This document shows positions 28,757-37,462 of a DNA stretch of 64,000 nucleotides, in pieces (the stretch's first letter is position 1; every line of letters starts with the position of its first letter). The position numbers and the translations under genes are program-made. The DNA comes from Anabaena sphaerica FACHB-251 (GTDB lineage: Bacteria; Cyanobacteriota; Cyanobacteriia; Cyanobacteriales; Nostocaceae). The DNA lies in the NCBI RefSeq assembly GCF_014696825.1, contig NZ_JACJQU010000003.1, forward strand, positions 124,001 through 188,000, read 5' to 3'. The notes beneath the pieces are model-generated. The model saw only the letters and a list, made by a program, of their open reading frames with translations. It did no database searches and was not told where the DNA came from.

Positions 28757-28952
28757 ATCTTTTGCTACATCCTAGAGTCAGGATAAGTTTTAGGTGGGGA
28801 TGAAAATCGCTGTAATTGTTGTCTAGCAAGAGATTTTGGCTAAAAGCCGCAAATATAAAAACTCAAAATTATTGATTGACATTTGTATATGATTTCTGTT
28901 ACTCTGCCAAAGTTACTGAAAATTGGTAGCAATAAACTAGGTAGCAATAAAT

Positions 28953-30512
28953 ATGAGTTTTTCCAGCACAGCCATAGAGCAACGAGAAAAAGAATTAAAG
29001 ACACTGACAACCTTTTTGACTTATAGCTTGATTGGCTCTTTGGCTATACATATTGGGTTGCTGGCTTCTGGTATTGGTAGTCTACTCACAAAAGTCCCGG
29101 AAGAAGAGCCTGTAGAAATCACTTTTGTTGAAACTCCACCAGAAGAAATAAAACCAATAGAAGAACCTGAACAGCCACAACCTGATGTTGCTGAAAAAAC
29201 TCAGATTTTGACCGCTTCAAATAGTCAACCTGGTGGTGGTGGTGGTGGCGCTGGTGTATTGAGTATCAACAACAGTTCTTCTACACCCGAATTAAAACCG
29301 CAACCACAACAAAACAAGGTAGTAGCTACTAAACCATCTCTTGTTGTTCCATTCCCGAAAATAGAACCTCTCAAACCTTTACCTTCTATACCTAAAGAAC
29401 CTGTTTCGGAAAAGAAATTAGAACCTCAGTCTCAAGCACCTGAACCCCAAAATATACTTAGTCAAACGTCATCTAGAGATAGCACGACGGTACCAGCATT
29501 TTCACAACCCAGCGCCAATTTAAGCAGGTTGCTGGCAGGAATTAGAGATAATCGAGCAAATCAAGAAGTTTCACAACCCTCTCAAGGTACTGCGGGTGGA
29601 AATGGTACTGTAACATCAAACTCATCAGGGATTCTTGGTAATGGTGCTGGCGGCAGCGGTAGTGGCAGTGGCAGCGGTAGTGGTAGCGGTAGCGGCAGTG
29701 GTAGCGGCAGTGGCAGCGGTAGCGGCAGTGGTTCAAACATTGCAACAGCACCAACAACTCCCAAAATAGAAAGTAAATCTGGTAATGGCCGCGCTGCTTG
29801 TCGGGAGTGTAATACAAATTATCCAGATTGGGCGAGGAGAAGAGGAGTAGAAGGCAGAGTTGAAGTAGCTGTTGATACGGATGATAATGGTAATGTTACT
29901 AAGGTGCGGTTGTTGAGATCCAGCGGTAACGAGAAATTAGATGCAGAACATTTAGAACGAGCGCAAAAATGGAAACTCAAACCCACGTCAGGGGGTAGAC
30001 AAGGTGTTAGTATTGGTACTGAATATGCGATCGCAGGTTCTCAACGACATCGCCAACTGCAAGAACGCAAGAAACAAAGAGAAACAGAACAAAGAAATAG
30101 TGCATCTACTAACAATGCGAGTAACTCTGTGAGTGAAAAACCCAGACGCAGCAGAAGATTGGTAACATCCGTTAGTGAAAATATTCCTAGAGAATCGAAT
30201 ACAGAAACCAGAAGAATTCGCCGCAGAAGAAATATAGCAGCATCAACAGAATCTACTTCCACTTCATCAGCAACAAAAGGACAGCGTTTGGGAGAAGCTA
30301 TCAGAAGAAGAAGAAGAACAGATCAAGCTGCAACTTCATCTTCTTCAGGAGAAACAAGAAAAAGAAGACGAAGACGGCAAATAACCCCAGCTTCCTCAGT
30401 TAGTACCAATAATGAAAGTAGTCCTAAACCTACCAGACGGCGGCGACGTTTGGAACAACCTGCATCTTCAGAGCAAAATCAGCAACCATCACAATCAGGT
30501 GAAAGTAATTAG
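28953..30512 (+). CDS. tonB: TonB-family energy transducer with Arg/Ser-rich C-terminal extension
   Basis: A 519-residue protein. One membrane anchor near residues 22-46 contains the conserved His (SLAIHIGLLAS). A Pro/Glu-rich periplasmic spacer follows. A run of about 14 Gly-Ser pairs (residues 234-261) comes next, then the TonB C-terminal domain (about 278-355, GRVEVAVDTDDNGNVTKVRL and AQKWKLKP). Normally TonB ends there. Here about 160 more residues follow, rich in Arg, Ser and Thr, with many RRRR clusters and no hydrophobic core. Residues RECNTNYP begin the folded domain and include two Cys. It is divergent from exbB and should couple ExbBD to outer-membrane siderophore receptors. The tail could bind cell wall or anionic polymers; that is a guess. 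Confidence 0.9.
   Translation: MSFSSTAIEQREKELKTLTTFLTYSLIGSLAIHIGLLASGIGSLLTKVPEEEPVEITFVETPPEEIKPIEEPEQPQPDVAEKTQILTASNSQPGGGGGGAGVLSINNSSSTPELKPQPQQNKVVATKPSLVVPFPKIEPLKPLPSIPKEPVSEKKLEPQSQAPEPQNILSQTSSRDSTTVPAFSQPSANLSRLLAGIRDNRANQEVSQPSQGTAGGNGTVTSNSSGILGNGAGGSGSGSGSGSGSGSGSGSGSGSGSGSGSNIATAPTTPKIESKSGNGRAACRECNTNYPDWARRRGVEGRVEVAVDTDDNGNVTKVRLLRSSGNEKLDAEHLERAQKWKLKPTSGGRQGVSIGTEYAIAGSQRHRQLQERKKQRETEQRNSASTNNASNSVSEKPRRSRRLVTSVSENIPRESNTETRRIRRRRNIAASTESTSTSSATKGQRLGEAIRRRRRTDQAATSSSSGETRKRRRRRQITPASSVSTNNESSPKPTRRRRRLEQPASSEQNQQPSQSGESN
29652..29736 (+). repeat. Gly-Ser coding hexamer repeat in tonB
   Basis: GGY-AGY codon pairs are repeated about 14 times without interruption and encode a flexible (GS)n linker before the TonB C-terminal domain. 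The repeat is simple enough to vary in length between strains by slippage. Confidence 0.9.
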
Positions 30513-30743
30513 AGGGTCATTTTGTGTAATTTCGGTTTGTAATAGTTCTAATTCGTTACCGACATTAGACTTTTCTTCTGATGCCATCGTCGGCAAAGAA
30601 TAACCAAATATCAAAACGCTTAGTAGAGATAAAAAATAATGATTAAAAAAACAATTTTGTTGTCTGTTAAATAATTTTAGAACTCGCAACATTTTTATAG
30701 ATATACCATCAAAATTTTGTCTAGCTTTGCTTGGATAAAGCAT
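30495..30743 (-). CDS. Possible small exported protein (doubtful)
   Basis: An 82-codon frame; a start at the internal Met near 30692 is as likely. It encodes a signal-peptide-like stretch (NHYFLSLLSVLIFGYSLPTMA) followed by about 28 residues ending in a stop. It resembles the N-terminus of an exported protein that has lost its body. It sits between tonB and a TonB-receptor relic, so it may be a broken receptor start on the other strand. It overlaps the last 18 bp of tonB. I do not recognise it and it may not be expressed. Confidence 0.25.
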   Translation of the reverse strand: MLYPSKARQNFDGISIKMLRVLKLFNRQQNCFFNHYFLSLLSVLIFGYSLPTMASEEKSNVGNELELLQTEITQNDPLITFT

Positions 30744-30763
30744 CTGTCATCTGATGTTTTTGA

Positions 30764-30910
30764 TTAAATTTAATAGTCACAGGTGAAAAAAATAGCGGTT
30801 ACTTTATTCCCGAAGCGACAACCGCAGCAAAAATAGATGCACCATTGCGTGATATTCCTGCATCTGTACAAGTTATACCTAAAGAAGTCTATGAATTTTA
30901 TTACAAATGA
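30764..30910 (+). pseudogene. TonB-dependent siderophore receptor remnant (plug start)
   Basis: The frame reads LNLIVTGEKNSGYFIPEATT, then AAKIDAPLRDIPASVQVIPKEV, and stops. Phrases of the type VTG-E-GY-PEATTATKTDTPLRDIPQSVQVIP are highly characteristic of the plug domain start of FhuA-like ferric-siderophore receptors in cyanobacteria. There is no start codon, signal or barrel, so most of the gene is gone. The relic stop codon overlaps the start of the acylase gene. Confidence 0.8.
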
Positions 30911-33039
30911 ATACAATGTTTATTGCTGCAAAAACAAAATTTGATTATTCTCTAGACTGGCGACAAAAAGCACGAAGATTTTTACCTTTTTTACTTGGTA
31001 TCATCTTTACTTTGGTGGTGAGCAGTCAAAGTTTTAGTTCAATTCCCAAATCAACAGAAATTCTTTGGGATACTTACGGCATTCCGCATATTTACGGTAA
31101 TAGCCATCAGAGTGCTTTTAAAGCATTTGGTTGGGCGCAGATGCAAAGTCACGGTAACTTGCTTTTACGTCTCTATGGACAAGCACGAGGAAGGGCGGCT
31201 GAATATTGGGGAGAGAAGTATTTAGAATCGGACAAGTGGGTACTGACAATGGATGTACCTAAACGAGCCAATGCTTGGTATGAAGCACAAAATTCTGGGT
31301 TTCGCAGTTATTTAGATGCTTTTGCGGCTGGGATTAATGCCTATGCTAAAGAACATCCTGATTTAATTGATGAGCAAGTAAAAGTGGTGCTACCCGTTAC
31401 ACCGCAGGATGTACTCAGTCACCTGCAAAGGGTACTGCTGTATACGTTTGTCGTTGATCCAGGAAGATTGGCAGATATTAATGATACAAAGTCTGCTCCT
31501 GGTTCTAATGGTTGGGCGATCGCACCCAAACGTTCTGCTAATAATAAAGCAATGTTGTTGGCAAATCCTCACTTGCCTTGGGGAGATTTATTTTTATGGT
31601 ATGAAGCACAAATTACCGCACCAGATATTGATGCTTATGGGGCAACACTCGTAGGTATTCCCGTTTTAGCGATCGCCTTCAATGATAATTTAGGTTGGAC
31701 TCACACCGTTAACACTCATGATGGCTGGGATGCATACGAACTGAAATTACAAAAAGATGGTTATCTTTTCGATAACAAAGTTCGCCCCTTTGAAAAAACA
31801 ACCTTTTCACTAAAAGTCAAACAAGCAAATGGCTCTTTACGAGAGCAAATATTGTCAGTTAAAAACTCAATTCACGGGCCTGTAATCAGCGATAAAAATG
31901 GTAAAGTCGTGGCGCTACGGGTTGTTGGTCAAGATAGTGCTGGCATATTAGAACAGTGGTGGGATATGGCAACCGCGAAAAATCTCACCGCCTTTCAAAA
32001 AGTAGTACAACGGTTGCAACTGCCCATGTTTACCATCATGTATGCCGACCGAGAAGGACATATCATGCACCTGTTTAACGGTCTAGTTCCCGTGCGGAAA
32101 GAGGGAGATTTTAAATATTGGGAAGGCATTATTCCTGGAGACACATCCAAAACATTGTGGACTAAATTTCACCCTTATCAAGATTTACCAAAAGTAATTG
32201 ATCCGCCCAGTGGTTGGTTACAAAATGCTAATGATGCACCTTGGACAACTACTTTTCCCACCGCTATCAAAGCAGATAACTATCCAGCTTATATAGCACC
32301 ACGGGGTCCAATGTATTTCCGCCCCCAACGTTCTGCCAGAATGTTAGCTGAGGATGAAAGTATTTCCTTTGAGGAAATGATTACCTACAAGCATTCTACG
32401 CGCATGGAATTAGCAGACCGAATTCTTGATGATTTAATTCCCGCAGCCCGAAAATATGGTAACGAATTAGCAAAACGAGCCGCTGATGTCTTAGCCAAAT
32501 GGGATAGACAAGCGGATGCAGATAGTAGGGGTGCGGTTTTATTTACTGCTTGGGCAGATAAATTAGATTTTGATAAAGCCTTTAGTCAACCTTGGAGTGA
32601 AAGCCAACCACGCACTACACCTGATGGTTTAGCTAACCCTAAAGCTGCGGTTGAATTATTAGAAACAGTAGCAACTGAAGTAGAAAAAAAATATGGCAGC
32701 TTAGATGTTAATTGGGGAAAAGTTTTTCGTCTGCGTGCTGGAAAAATAGATTTACCAAGCAACGGTGGTGATGGATATTTGGGAATTTTTCGAGTTGTTA
32801 ATTTTGCCCCAGAAACAGAGGGACGTTTTCAAGCTGTGGGTGGTGACTCCTTTGTTGCAGCAGTGGAATTTTCTCAACCAGTCCGCGCAATGGCTCTTAC
32901 CAGCTACGGAAATGCAACTCAACCAGGTTCGTCTCATCTTGGCGACCAATTGCCACTATTCTCTGAGAAAAAGTTGCGTCCAGTGTGGCGAACCAAACAG
33001 GAAATTGAGGCTCATTTAGAAGAAAGAAAAGTCTTTTGA
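30907..33039 (+). CDS. Penicillin/acyl-homoserine-lactone acylase family (Ntn hydrolase), PvdQ-like
   Basis: A 710-residue precursor. An N-terminal signal/anchor (RRFLPFLLGIIFTLVVSSQS) sends it to the periplasm. The family start WDTYGIPHIYG is present. The autoproteolysis site is in APGSNGWAIAP, making Ser200 the N-terminal nucleophile of the large chain. Later marks include GWTHTVNTHD and the conserved Asn in QNANDAPW. Relatives include PvdQ of Pseudomonas, which removes the fatty acyl chain from the pyoverdine precursor in the periplasm, and cyanobacterial AHL acylases. Lying between siderophore import genes and an exporter, it may deacylate the NRPS product before release, or may quench AHLs. 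Family certain, substrate inferred. Confidence 0.87.
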   Translation: MNTMFIAAKTKFDYSLDWRQKARRFLPFLLGIIFTLVVSSQSFSSIPKSTEILWDTYGIPHIYGNSHQSAFKAFGWAQMQSHGNLLLRLYGQARGRAAEYWGEKYLESDKWVLTMDVPKRANAWYEAQNSGFRSYLDAFAAGINAYAKEHPDLIDEQVKVVLPVTPQDVLSHLQRVLLYTFVVDPGRLADINDTKSAPGSNGWAIAPKRSANNKAMLLANPHLPWGDLFLWYEAQITAPDIDAYGATLVGIPVLAIAFNDNLGWTHTVNTHDGWDAYELKLQKDGYLFDNKVRPFEKTTFSLKVKQANGSLREQILSVKNSIHGPVISDKNGKVVALRVVGQDSAGILEQWWDMATAKNLTAFQKVVQRLQLPMFTIMYADREGHIMHLFNGLVPVRKEGDFKYWEGIIPGDTSKTLWTKFHPYQDLPKVIDPPSGWLQNANDAPWTTTFPTAIKADNYPAYIAPRGPMYFRPQRSARMLAEDESISFEEMITYKHSTRMELADRILDDLIPAARKYGNELAKRAADVLAKWDRQADADSRGAVLFTAWADKLDFDKAFSQPWSESQPRTTPDGLANPKAAVELLETVATEVEKKYGSLDVNWGKVFRLRAGKIDLPSNGGDGYLGIFRVVNFAPETEGRFQAVGGDSFVAAVEFSQPVRAMALTSYGNATQPGSSHLGDQLPLFSEKKLRPVWRTKQEIEAHLEERKVF

Positions 33040-33252
33040 TGGGGTAAAAATCCAATAATTCAGTAGGGGTTTAGCAATACTAATTAGTGTCAACTTAAGC
33101 TCAAATCCTTAAAACTGGAGTTTAGACTAGTTACCGGTGCGAAACTTCAAACCTTTACGGCAATTGATGTACATCAAATATAAAATATAAGCGCACCCAC
33201 CCAAAACTTGAGCAGGAAATTTATAGTGCATTTGAACTAAATATGTTTCCAA

Positions 33253-33286
33253 GGCAATGGCGCGAGCGATCGCTCGCGCCATTGCC
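33253..33286. repeat. Perfect 34-bp palindrome with HIP1 core
   Basis: Arms of 17 bp (GGCAATGGCGCGAGCGA and its complement) meet at GCGATCGC. It lies between the convergent acylase and devA genes. The transcript would form a strong hairpin from either strand. No T-run follows, so it is not a clear intrinsic terminator, but it could stabilise 3' ends. Confidence 0.7.
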
Positions 33287-33329
33287 AGAAAAAATAAATT
33301 GATGATATGGCTCCTGAATTCTTACATGA

Positions 33330-34022
33330 TTATGAAACTTGTTTGATTAACTTACCATCTTCCATGTGAATTATCCGGTCAGCAATATCTAAAATTCGGT
33401 TATCATGAGTGACAATTAAAATAGCGCAATTCTGCTCCTTTGCTAATTCTTGCATCAAGTTGACAACATCTCGACCAGATTTACTATCTAAAGCTGCGGT
33501 CGGTTCATCAGCTAAGACTAATTTAGGATGACTAACTAAAGCACGAGCAATAGCAACCCGTTGTTTTTGTCCTCCAGATAGATCAGATGGATAATAATTA
33601 ATGCGATCGCCTAATTTCACAGCATGGAGCATCGCTTCTGATTGCATCCGGGCTTCCCATTCGGAAATATTTTCTTGTAATTCCAATGACATTTGTACAT
33701 TCTGCCTAGCTGTTAAAAAATCTAGTAAATTATGAGCTTGAAAAATATAACCAATTTGGCGACGTACTTTTACTAATTTATCATTTTTTGCTCCACATAA
33801 TTCCTGTCCGATAAATTTCAGACTCCCCTCTTGAACAGAACGTAAAGCACCAATCAGAGTTAATAAAGTCGTTTTTCCTGAACCAGAAGGACCAGTCATG
33901 ATGATAATTTCACCAGAACTAATTGTCAAATGAATATCAAATAAAATCTGGTCTTTTAATTTGGTTGTACCAAAGTATTGATTGAGATTACTAATTTCTA
34001 AAATTGCGTTTGATTTCATCAT
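33330..34022 (-). CDS. devA: DevA-type ABC exporter ATPase
   Basis: A 230-residue ABC ATPase of the MacB/LolD/DevA class. Walker A is GPSGSGKTT, the signature is LSGGQKQRVAIARALV, Walker B is LVLADEPTAALD, and the switch His is in ILIVTHDNRI. It is the last gene of a minus-strand devB-devC-devA set. DevBCA complexes join TolC-type channels to move glycolipids, lipopeptides or siderophores out of Nostocales cells. These genomes have several paralogues. The neighbourhood suggests this one exports the siderophore or the nearby polyketide rather than the heterocyst glycolipid. Confidence 0.9.
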   Translation of the reverse strand: MMKSNAILEISNLNQYFGTTKLKDQILFDIHLTISSGEIIIMTGPSGSGKTTLLTLIGALRSVQEGSLKFIGQELCGAKNDKLVKVRRQIGYIFQAHNLLDFLTARQNVQMSLELQENISEWEARMQSEAMLHAVKLGDRINYYPSDLSGGQKQRVAIARALVSHPKLVLADEPTAALDSKSGRDVVNLMQELAKEQNCAILIVTHDNRILDIADRIIHMEDGKLIKQVS

Positions 34023-34178
34023 ATTATATATAGGATTCCTATTTGATTTTTGTTGGCGTAGCCTGCGCTGTGCGCTTACAAAAATCGGTACACCTTAATT
34101 TTCTAAAATCCTCTTGTCTCTTGCTTTTTGACTGCCTACACAGGTATTTTCCGTAATCAAACGGGATTACTTTAGTGG

Positions 34179-35351
34179 TTAAAAAATTTCTGCTGGATCT
34201 AACTTACGTAATTTATTTGTAGATAAAAATCCAGAAATTAAACACATCAAAATTGCCGAAAATAGCACTATCAATGCTTTGCTAATATCCATAGTAATTG
34301 GTAAATTAGTCGCATTTTTGGCAATATCATAAAGTCCTAGTGATATAGCAAAACCGGGAATATAACCCAATACTGCTAAAATTAGAGCTTGTTTAAAAAC
34401 GACGCGCAAGAGATACTTATTTTTAAAACCCATGGCTTTGAGTGTGGCGAATTCTACCAAATGCGTAGATATATTACTATAAAGAATTTGATAGACAACA
34501 ATTACGCCAACCACAAAACCCATGATCACCATCAAGTTAAATACAAAGCCAATTGGTGTTCTTAAAGTCCAATAATTTTTTTCAAAATCAATAAATTCTT
34601 TGCGGGTCATGATCATGACATCTTTGGGTAACTTAGCTGATAAATTTGCCAAAAGTTTTTTTGGATTAGCACCAGGTTTGAGGTGAATTAAGCCTATATC
34701 TATTTTGTCAGCATCACGCCCTTCAAATATGCGGATAAAAGTGGAAGAACTAACAATTAAATTGCCGTCAAAACCGAAGGAAGGACCTAGACTAAATAAG
34801 CCACTAACTTTAACTTTGTAACCGACTAAACCCACATAACTAAATATTTCCATACTCACAGGTTTATTTTGCTGATAATATTCAGCAATAGGTCCAAACT
34901 CTGGACGAGAAGCACGGTCAAAAAAAACTTGATCAGGTATTTGGAGTAACTTAAAATCTTTTTCAACTTCGGGTAATTTAAAGATTGATTTTACTGGGTC
35001 AAATCCTAGTACATATATAGGATACTTGCGCCCAGTAATGGGATTTTTTAACTTAGCAAACTGTACATATAAAGGATCAACTGATTCAACACCCGCAAAA
35101 CCTAATGTTTGGTATAAACGACTGCGGGAAAAACTTTGATTAGAAGTCAAAGATTTATATTGGGCGCTAATTAAAAACAAGTCTCCTTGGAGATTTTTAT
35201 GCAATTGTGTAGCACTAGCATACAAAGCGTCTTGAAAGCCAATTTGCATAAACATCAAAATAGCAACAAAAGCAATTCCAGCTAAAGCCACAAAAAAGCG
35301 CGCTCTTTGTTTGGCTAGTTGTAGCCAAGCTAGAGGGATATTCAAAATCAT
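34179..35351 (-). CDS. devC: DevC-type ABC exporter permease (FtsX/MacB fold)
   Basis: A 390-residue permease. One N-terminal helix (RARFFVALAGIAFVAILMFM) is followed by a large periplasmic domain (about 40-260). Three helices follow at the C-terminus, including NLMVIMGFVVGVIVVYQILY and ILAVLGYIPGFAISLGLY. The QIGFQDALYASATQLHKNL stretch after the first helix is typical of DevC. A GAGG ribosome site precedes the start. It partners with the adjacent DevA and DevB. The 302-bp gap to devB contains GGAACAGGGAACA-type direct and inverted repeats but no gene. Confidence 0.9.
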   Translation of the reverse strand: MILNIPLAWLQLAKQRARFFVALAGIAFVAILMFMQIGFQDALYASATQLHKNLQGDLFLISAQYKSLTSNQSFSRSRLYQTLGFAGVESVDPLYVQFAKLKNPITGRKYPIYVLGFDPVKSIFKLPEVEKDFKLLQIPDQVFFDRASRPEFGPIAEYYQQNKPVSMEIFSYVGLVGYKVKVSGLFSLGPSFGFDGNLIVSSSTFIRIFEGRDADKIDIGLIHLKPGANPKKLLANLSAKLPKDVMIMTRKEFIDFEKNYWTLRTPIGFVFNLMVIMGFVVGVIVVYQILYSNISTHLVEFATLKAMGFKNKYLLRVVFKQALILAVLGYIPGFAISLGLYDIAKNATNLPITMDISKALIVLFSAILMCLISGFLSTNKLRKLDPAEIF

Positions 35352-35653
35352 GTTTGAAACCTCTGCAAGTCTAGATTAAAGTGACTGAATTATTTACGTG
35401 CTTCATCTAATTAACCCTAAACCCTACCCTGCTAAATTTAGGGCTGATTTTTGCGAACTTTTACAAAAAAAGGAACAGGGAACAGATAAGAAACAAAAGT
35501 TGCTGAGTTTAAAGCTTAGTCAAACAAAAAGATGTTTTTTGAGATGACGAGCAACGAAAAAAAACAGTGTCATTATTTCAATTTCATGTTTTTAAACATG
35601 AGTTTTTTCTGTTCCCTGTTGCCCGTTCCCTGTTCCCTCTAAAATTTAAATAC

Positions 35654-36853
35654 TTATATTTTTATAAGTACTTGCACCTGTAAATTAGTCAAAGCTGCAA
35701 CTCGTTGGTTATCTGTTGGCTTATCAATGCGAATTTTGACATCTACTATTTTGTTGTCTGTATCAGCACCGGGATTATTATTAAAGATATTCTGTTTACC
35801 AACTTGTAAACCAATATCTGTAACTGTTCCCTGGATTTTTTCTGTAAAAGCGTCACCACTAATTTCAACTGACTGACCTAAACGCACTCTTTTAATATCA
35901 GTTTCGTAGACTTCTGCGACTACATACATCTGTTGAGTGCGACCTAATTGAGCTATGCCATTACTACCAATTATTTCTCCTGGCCAAGCATTAATTTTTA
36001 AGACTTGACCATCTATAGGTGAACGGATAGAACTTAAATCTAGCTCTGCTTGAGCTTGTTTAACTGATGCTTTTGCACTTTCAACATCAGCTTGCGCGGC
36101 TTGCACATCCGTGGGGCGAACTTCAGCAATACTATTAAGTCTAGCTTGTCCTTCATTTAACTGTTTTTGCAGAGTTTCTACAGTCCGATTTAAGGAAGCT
36201 TTGGCTTCATTTAGTTGTTGTTGTACAGTATCCCTTCGCAAGCGTTTAGTGTCTGCATCAGAAGCCGAAATAGCACCATCTTGATATAATTTCTGATATC
36301 GCTGATTTTCTGTTTCTGCATTATTTAATTCAGCTTCTAAGCGAGCAATTGTCGCTTTTTGAGCAGAAGTTTCTCCACGCAACTCAGCTTCTAAACGAGC
36401 AATTGTGGCTTTTTGAGCATAAATATCACCTTGTTTTGCTCCGGCTTCTACTCGTTTGAGACTAGCTTGGGCAACTTGTACCTGTCGTTTAGCTTTTTCT
36501 AAAGCTGCAAGATTAGGAGCGTAACTATCAAGAATTGCTACTACTTGTCCTTGACGAACCTTATCACCTTTATTTACCAAAAGTTTGGCTACTCTCACAC
36601 CCCCCCCTTGGGAACCTGGAGCAGACAAACGAATAATTTCTCCTTGAGGTTCTAAACGTCCTAAGGCAGCAACAGCAGTCACTGTAGGAGTAGAAGTGCT
36701 GATAGGAACTGGAACATTTGATTTTGATTTCGACTGAAACCGTGAAAGGCTGTAGAGAGTTACTACACCAGTAGCTACAAATGTAGTAATTGCCAAAGTT
36801 ATCGACAACCAACCCACAGGTTTTGTGAATGACTGCTTTTCTTTGTGTACCAT
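35654..36853 (-). CDS. devB: DevB-type HlyD-family membrane fusion protein
   Basis: The start is taken at ATG 36853 (MVHKEKQSFTKPVGWLS), with AAGG 8 bp upstream, rather than the GTG 30 bp earlier. The 399-residue protein has one N-terminal helix (LSITLAITTFVATGVVTLYSL) and lipoyl-type half-motifs (LEPQGEIIRLSAPG and SIRSPIDGQVLKI). Between them is a long alpha-helical hairpin (about 115-260) with repeated AQKATIARLEAEL units, and a beta-barrel domain follows. It bridges the DevAC pump to an outer-membrane TolC channel. It is the first gene of the exporter operon. Confidence 0.9.
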   Translation of the reverse strand: MVHKEKQSFTKPVGWLSITLAITTFVATGVVTLYSLSRFQSKSKSNVPVPISTSTPTVTAVAALGRLEPQGEIIRLSAPGSQGGGVRVAKLLVNKGDKVRQGQVVAILDSYAPNLAALEKAKRQVQVAQASLKRVEAGAKQGDIYAQKATIARLEAELRGETSAQKATIARLEAELNNAETENQRYQKLYQDGAISASDADTKRLRRDTVQQQLNEAKASLNRTVETLQKQLNEGQARLNSIAEVRPTDVQAAQADVESAKASVKQAQAELDLSSIRSPIDGQVLKINAWPGEIIGSNGIAQLGRTQQMYVVAEVYETDIKRVRLGQSVEISGDAFTEKIQGTVTDIGLQVGKQNIFNNNPGADTDNKIVDVKIRIDKPTDNQRVAALTNLQVQVLIKI

Positions 36854-37052
36854 AATTATGCCTTTTAAATTAGCAATTAGCACGTCGCTTTTTTCCCCTC
36901 ATGGGGTTGAAAGAAGCTTCTATCTCTATAAAAGAGACAGAGCAGTACACTTGATAGCATTCCCTGATAACGTTGGTGCGACTTATTTGAGTTTAGTTCG
37001 ATTATTTCTGGTTCTAAATATTTGGTAAATTTTGCAGGGATAGAGCTAGGAA

Positions 37053-37072
37053 GATGGATATATATATCCATC
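37053..37072. promoter_or_regulatory. Perfect 20-bp palindrome upstream of devB
   Basis: GATGGATATATATATCCATC is a perfect inverted repeat of two 10-bp arms in the 285-bp gap between devB and the small gene at 37139, about 200 bp before the devB start. It has the form of an operator for a dimeric regulator. Nothing else in the gap is recognised. Confidence 0.4.
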
Positions 37073-37138
37073 AATTCCTTCGCTATATCGGCTGTGAGTA
37101 GAGCTATTTAGTATTTTCTGCCCCAGTAAAGTGCATGG

Positions 37139-37462
37139 TTATTTGTTGAGCATCACTTCTTTTTTCTTTTTCATAATCGCTAAGTATTCATTGCGAGTTC
37201 CATCCACCCGATAATGATCACAAATTTGACACAATTTGAGGATATCCAAGCGACTGAATACTTTTTGATGTTCAATTCCGTTGTCGTTGCGCCACCGCCA
37301 GAAAGTTGTTCTATCAATTCGGCGATCGCTCTCAGGCCATCTGCGTCGTGATAGAAATTCTACCAATTCGTCTTCATAAAATGAGTAGCCTTTTGGTAAT
37401 TTGAGCAGTTCTTCTCTCAACTCATTTAGCGGTATGAGTGGATCTAATTCAGATAGTCTCAT
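37139..37462 (-). CDS. Small conserved-looking hypothetical protein, possible DNA-binding
   Basis: A 107-residue basic protein that I do not recognise. It is mostly helical, with LRRRWPESDRRIDRTTFWRWRNDNGI-like spacing that resembles a winged or MerR-like recognition segment. The part RTTFWRWRND and the tail MKKKKEVMLNK are strongly basic. It lies between the exporter operon (same strand, 285 bp) and the polyketide operon (divergent, about 1.1 kb). A role as local regulator is possible but unsupported beyond charge and position. Confidence 0.55.
   Translation of the reverse strand: MRLSELDPLIPLNELREELLKLPKGYSFYEDELVEFLSRRRWPESDRRIDRTTFWRWRNDNGIEHQKVFSRLDILKLCQICDHYRVDGTRNEYLAIMKKKKEVMLNK

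Noticed and set aside
28870-28900. TTGACA followed by TATGAT as a tonB promoter
   Set aside because: The two boxes are only about 6 bp apart, far short of 16-18 bp.
29652-29736. CRISPR-like tandem repeat
   Set aside because: It is a codon-level Gly-Ser repeat without spacers. No cas genes are present in the window.
29542-29817. Minus-strand frames rich in Leu-Pro or Tyr-Arg-Cys-His opposite tonB
   Set aside because: They are the complement of the Gly-Ser hexamer repeat and have no gene features.
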